Below are positions 4,282-6,412 of a stretch of 6,412 nt of DNA, in pieces. The notes under the pieces were generated by a model that saw nothing but the letters and a program-made list of their open reading frames with translations, did not search any database and was not told the origin of the DNA. Numbering within the stretch: position 1 is the stretch's first letter; each line of letters starts with the position of its first letter. Source of the DNA: Candidatus Lithacetigena glycinireducens (GTDB lineage: Bacteria; Coprothermobacterota; HKB111); contig QLUP01000057.1 of the NCBI GenBank assembly GCA_018725485.1, positions 1 to 6,412 on the forward strand, read 5' to 3'. Both the position numbers and the translations under genes were made by a program.

Positions 4282-4899
4282 ATGAAGACTATGTTGGCAA
4301 TATTGGCAATATTGGTCATGCTGGGAGCATTTGTTCCGACGGCCGTATTCGCGAAAGACATACGCGTGGAAAAGCCGACGATAGTAGTCGGGCAGAGCTG
4401 GACATACAGAAATACGTATGGACAACTTAGCACGCGGACCATCGAGTCAGTCGAGCAGGACGGCGGGTTCACGACAAGACTTGAAGGCTATGGCGGGACA
4501 ATCGGAAAAGAAGTCTTCACGTCGGGATTGAATATTCGCATAGATCACGGGCGAACATTCGAGCCGTACGGTGTGCGATACTCTTTCCCATTCGGCGGTG
4601 ATGCAAAGAAAGAATGGTCTGGCACCTACACCTTTCCGCACCTACGAACTGGCGAAACTGTTACTGTGAAGGCAACTGTGAAGCTCGGCGAGTGGGCGCA
4701 GGTCAAAGTTCCAGCAGGGACCTTTGATGCCATTGAGATAATCAGGCGCGGCGACTATAGGTTGCAGAGCGGCCACGCCAATTATTTCGTGGAGAGAACG
4801 TTCTGGGCACCGGCCGTCGGAAGTCACGTCAAACGAACGTTCATGGATTATGGTTCGCGCGTCGGCCCAAGGACGTTCGAGCTTGTTCGCTTCCGCTGA
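4282..4899 (+). CDS. Secreted protein of unknown function (205 aa)
   Basis: A clear Sec signal peptide leads: MKTM, a hydrophobic core LAILAILVMLGAFVPTAV, and VFA with cleavage expected after A24. The mature part looks all-beta. Its features are GQSWTYRNTYG near 37-47, EVPAGTF-like VKVPAGTFDAIEI (141-153) and FWAPAVGSHVK (174-184). The combination 'xxVPAGTFxAxxI ... xWYAPxVGxVK' occurs in several loosely related envelope proteins of proteobacteria (DUF3108-like), so a periplasmic or surface beta-sandwich is plausible; no activity can be named. It is the only plus-strand gene, is richer in G+C than its neighbours (30 and 35 of 60 bases in the lines at 4381 and 4441, against 20 of 60 at 5401) and alone has a strong Shine-Dalgarno, which suggests recent acquisition. 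It ends at a bidirectional terminator. Confidence 0.78.
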   Translation: MKTMLAILAILVMLGAFVPTAVFAKDIRVEKPTIVVGQSWTYRNTYGQLSTRTIESVEQDGGFTTRLEGYGGTIGKEVFTSGLNIRIDHGRTFEPYGVRYSFPFGGDAKKEWSGTYTFPHLRTGETVTVKATVKLGEWAQVKVPAGTFDAIEIIRRGDYRLQSGHANYFVERTFWAPAVGSHVKRTFMDYGSRVGPRTFELVRFR

Positions 4900-4915
4900 A
4901 ATCAGCAGTGTTCAG

Positions 4916-4944
4916 AAAAACCCGCCTTCATGAGGCGGGTTTTT
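4916..4944. terminator. Bidirectional intrinsic terminator
   Basis: CCCGCCT (4921-4927) pairs with AGGCGGG (4933-4939) around TCATG, flanked by A5 (4916-4920) and T5 (4940-4944), which also pair. The T-run follows the stem on both strands. It ends the plus-strand gene (stop 4897-4899) and the converging minus-strand gene, whose TAA overlaps its edge (4945-4943). Confidence 0.92.
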
Positions 4945-6031
4945 ATAGCTTCCAACCAAGTTCGACCAAAAAAGCTTTGAATTTTGGGTCAATCGCGCTT
5001 AAATTAACGCTGTCTCTACGTAGTTCTGTATTCGCCGCATTTTCATTGCGCTCATTTCGTAGCGAGATGTAAAAATTTGTTTGGGCAATATTTGGTTCGT
5101 TATAGATTCTGGATAGAAGCTTTTTTATGTCCACAACATTTGGGTTTGCTTTTCTGGACAAGTAATTCGCTTTATAAAACGAAACGACCATTTCACTGTT
5201 TAAACTAGGATTTTTCGCCAAGTAATCTAACGCGGTATCGAAAACTGTTTCCGGATTTCCAAAACTATCATCTCCAGAAATTGAAAGATCTGACAATACA
5301 ATGGCTCTGTTGAATAGCACCGGCACGATACTTTTACGATCGAATCGTATAATGCGTTCGTGATCTTGGTTAGCTACCGCTAGATTTTTCCTAATGATTT
5401 TTTTGTATTCTTCAATTATCTCCTGACTGTCACTGCTTGGTGTCGATTGTAAATGTAAAATTTTACTGGAATACCAGCGTGCAATCCGCAATTCCGATAT
5501 AGCTGTCGGCTGAAACGAGGACGCATATTCATACAAACGGCGATAACTTTTATTGACATCATTAGGATCATAGAAAGACTTATATACTCCGTCCTTGAAT
5601 ATTTCATCGGTGTATATTTGCTCGCGCCTCGCGTAGTAAAAATTGCCCATTGCCGATACGGCGTATGATCTCACAAAGTTATTGTATTCGGTATTTGCGG
5701 CTATCCGTTTCAGATGCTCAATTCCCTCGGGAATGGCGCCCCATTCTAGTTTGCTAAGCGCAACTTTGTAATCAACCTGACCCTTATCATCCCTGTCCGC
5801 ATATAATAACGCTTCTTGGTATTTTAATATCGCTTCCTCTAAATTCCCTTCCTGACGAAGTTGTTCGCCGGAAACGTATTGCGGATTGGTTTCTAAAAGT
5901 CGCTGGTTACTTGGTGTCTGAAGATTATCAGATGGTTTACCCGCGAAAAAATTGGTACTGAAAGCTCCATAAATAAGCAGGGAGGCGACGGCGCAAAAAA
6001 TAATTCCTAAGATTACAATTTGTTTATTCAT
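4943..6031 (-). CDS. Membrane-anchored helical-repeat (TPR-like) protein, 362 aa
   Basis: Residues 4-24 (QIVILGIIFCAVASLLIYGAF) form an N-terminal anchor or signal segment. A polar linker (to about 48) precedes an alpha-helical region. The best TPR-like unit is SGEQLRQEGNLEEAILKYQE (54-73), followed by VDYKVALSKLEWGAIPEGIE (86-105) and RSYAVSAMGNFYYARREQIY (121-140). Beyond about residue 150 the helices are less regular. The last residues (IDPKFKAFLVELGWKL) form a conserved-looking end. It is not obviously related to the other TPR protein in the window. It is probably exposed outside the membrane as a binding scaffold, with an unknown partner. There is no Shine-Dalgarno, and unlike other minus-strand genes no extended -10 lies just before the ATG, so it may be read from further upstream with the small frame that ends 28 nt before it. 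Confidence 0.75.
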   Translation of the reverse strand: MNKQIVILGIIFCAVASLLIYGAFSTNFFAGKPSDNLQTPSNQRLLETNPQYVSGEQLRQEGNLEEAILKYQEALLYADRDDKGQVDYKVALSKLEWGAIPEGIEHLKRIAANTEYNNFVRSYAVSAMGNFYYARREQIYTDEIFKDGVYKSFYDPNDVNKSYRRLYEYASSFQPTAISELRIARWYSSKILHLQSTPSSDSQEIIEEYKKIIRKNLAVANQDHERIIRFDRKSIVPVLFNRAIVLSDLSISGDDSFGNPETVFDTALDYLAKNPSLNSEMVVSFYKANYLSRKANPNVVDIKKLLSRIYNEPNIAQTNFYISLRNERNENAANTELRRDSVNLSAIDPKFKAFLVELGWKL

Positions 6032-6059
6032 ACTGTCTGTCTAATAATCTGATTAGTTA

Positions 6060-6241
6060 CTAAAAGCCGCCGCCGCTGACGTAGTAGATAGAGGAGATAG
6101 GCACGTCGGCGTGCGCCTGCGGCACGGTCGGCAGAACGCTACTATGACCGCCCTTGCTCGGCCATATAAACGACACTGCTGAAGCGAGCGCGAGAAATAC
6201 AAAGTATTTCCGTATTTTGATATCTTCTTCACTTGTACCAT
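6060..6241 (-). pseudogene. Possible small secreted peptide, frameshifted at an A4 run
   Basis: From ATG 6241 the frame begins MVQVKKISK and then becomes Arg/Cys-rich and implausible. The neighbouring frame, from about 6215 to TAG 6062-6060, reads IRKYFVFLALASAVSFIW, a good hydrophobic segment, then VPQAHA and DVPISSIYYVSGGGF to the stop. That frame has no ATG, GTG or TTG at its beginning. Adding one A to the AAAA run (minus strand, 6218-6215) joins the two into a single 60-residue protein with a positive N-terminus, a membrane-spanning or signal segment, and an AHA cleavage-like site. It could be an assembly or sequencing indel, a decayed gene, or a slippage-decoded gene. It lies 28 nt upstream of the 362-aa gene, so it may share its operon. 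Confidence 0.35.
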
Positions 6242-6412
6242 GCAGACAGTGTACTACACCTAAGGATACTTCAGACCTTTTACTTATCCACAGTCCACAG
6301 TGATGGGGACAGCCACCATTCTTTTAATTTTTATGTGGTCTAATATTTTCTTCTCATCCGCCACTTTTCGGATAATGGTGTCAGCTTTCTTCTATTCTTT
6401 TTGATCGTTTAT
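6242..6412. other. Right-edge region without a confident gene
   Basis: On the minus strand the frame ending at TAA 6286-6284 is open for 35 codons back to an in-frame TAG (6394-6392). It is again open from there to the window edge. Its peptide (KKADTIIRKVADEKKILDHI, then IKIKRMVAVPITVDCG) looks protein-like, being rich in K, D, E and I, but lacks a start codon. It may be the end of a decayed gene. The stretch also holds TTATCCACA (6284-6292) within a tandem TCCACAG pair. No RNA gene or terminator is seen. Confidence 0.2.

Noticed and set aside
6284-6300. TTATCCACA, a perfect DnaA-box consensus, inside a tandem TCCACAG pair, suggesting a replication origin
   Set aside because: Only one full box is present, the second is a poor match, there is no A/T-rich unwinding region with further boxes, and no dnaA or dnaN nearby. 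A 9-mer is not rare enough in 6.4 kb.

Overview
The window looks like bacterial chromosome from a small-genome, host-associated or syntrophic lineage, most probably the Candidate Phyla Radiation (Patescibacteria, perhaps Parcubacteria). The reasons are the membrane-anchored TPR proteins, a surface protein with a GxxDxxxCxxxxGWAxD-type domain, a DsbA-like oxidase with a membrane partner, almost no Shine-Dalgarno sequences on the minus strand, and compact spacing. This placement is an inference; there is no marker gene or rRNA. TGA is a normal stop codon here, so the lineages that recode UGA as glycine are unlikely.

Layout, by increasing coordinate. Almost everything is on the minus strand, so genes are transcribed from right to left. 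1-318 is the 5' part of a secreted or anchored surface protein that runs off the left edge. 342-428 is a decayed copy of the C-terminus of a TPR protein. 404-962 is a BrnT/BrnA-type toxin-antitoxin pair, toxin first. 1005-1826 is an intact membrane-anchored TPR protein whose C-terminus matches the decayed copy; an 18-bp identical direct repeat therefore brackets the toxin-antitoxin pair. 1836-2096 has no recognisable gene. 2097-2944 is a second toxin-antitoxin-like pair: a 64-aa protein overlapping an AbiEii/AbiGii-type nucleotidyltransferase by 4 nt. 2993-4164 is a two-gene operon of a CPYC thioredoxin-fold (DsbA-like) protein and a multi-spanning membrane protein with a CxxC. 4282-4899 is the only convincing plus-strand gene, a secreted protein of unknown function with a strong Shine-Dalgarno and a visibly higher GC content. 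A bidirectional terminator at 4916-4944 separates it from a second, unrelated anchored helical-repeat protein at 4943-6031. 6060-6412 has no confident gene, but holds what looks like a short secreted peptide broken by a single-base frameshift, and the tail of another open frame.

Functionally there are three themes. The first is the cell envelope: a surface protein, two TPR-type anchored proteins, a secreted unknown protein and an extracytoplasmic disulfide-bond module. The second is two toxin-antitoxin-like modules within 2.6 kb, one of which appears to have landed in or beside a duplicated TPR gene and borrowed part of it for its own C-terminus. The third is regulatory: three minus-strand genes share an extended -10 box (TGnTAnnnT) ending exactly 7 nt before the ATG, which predicts leaderless mRNAs, while the plus-strand gene uses a classic Shine-Dalgarno.
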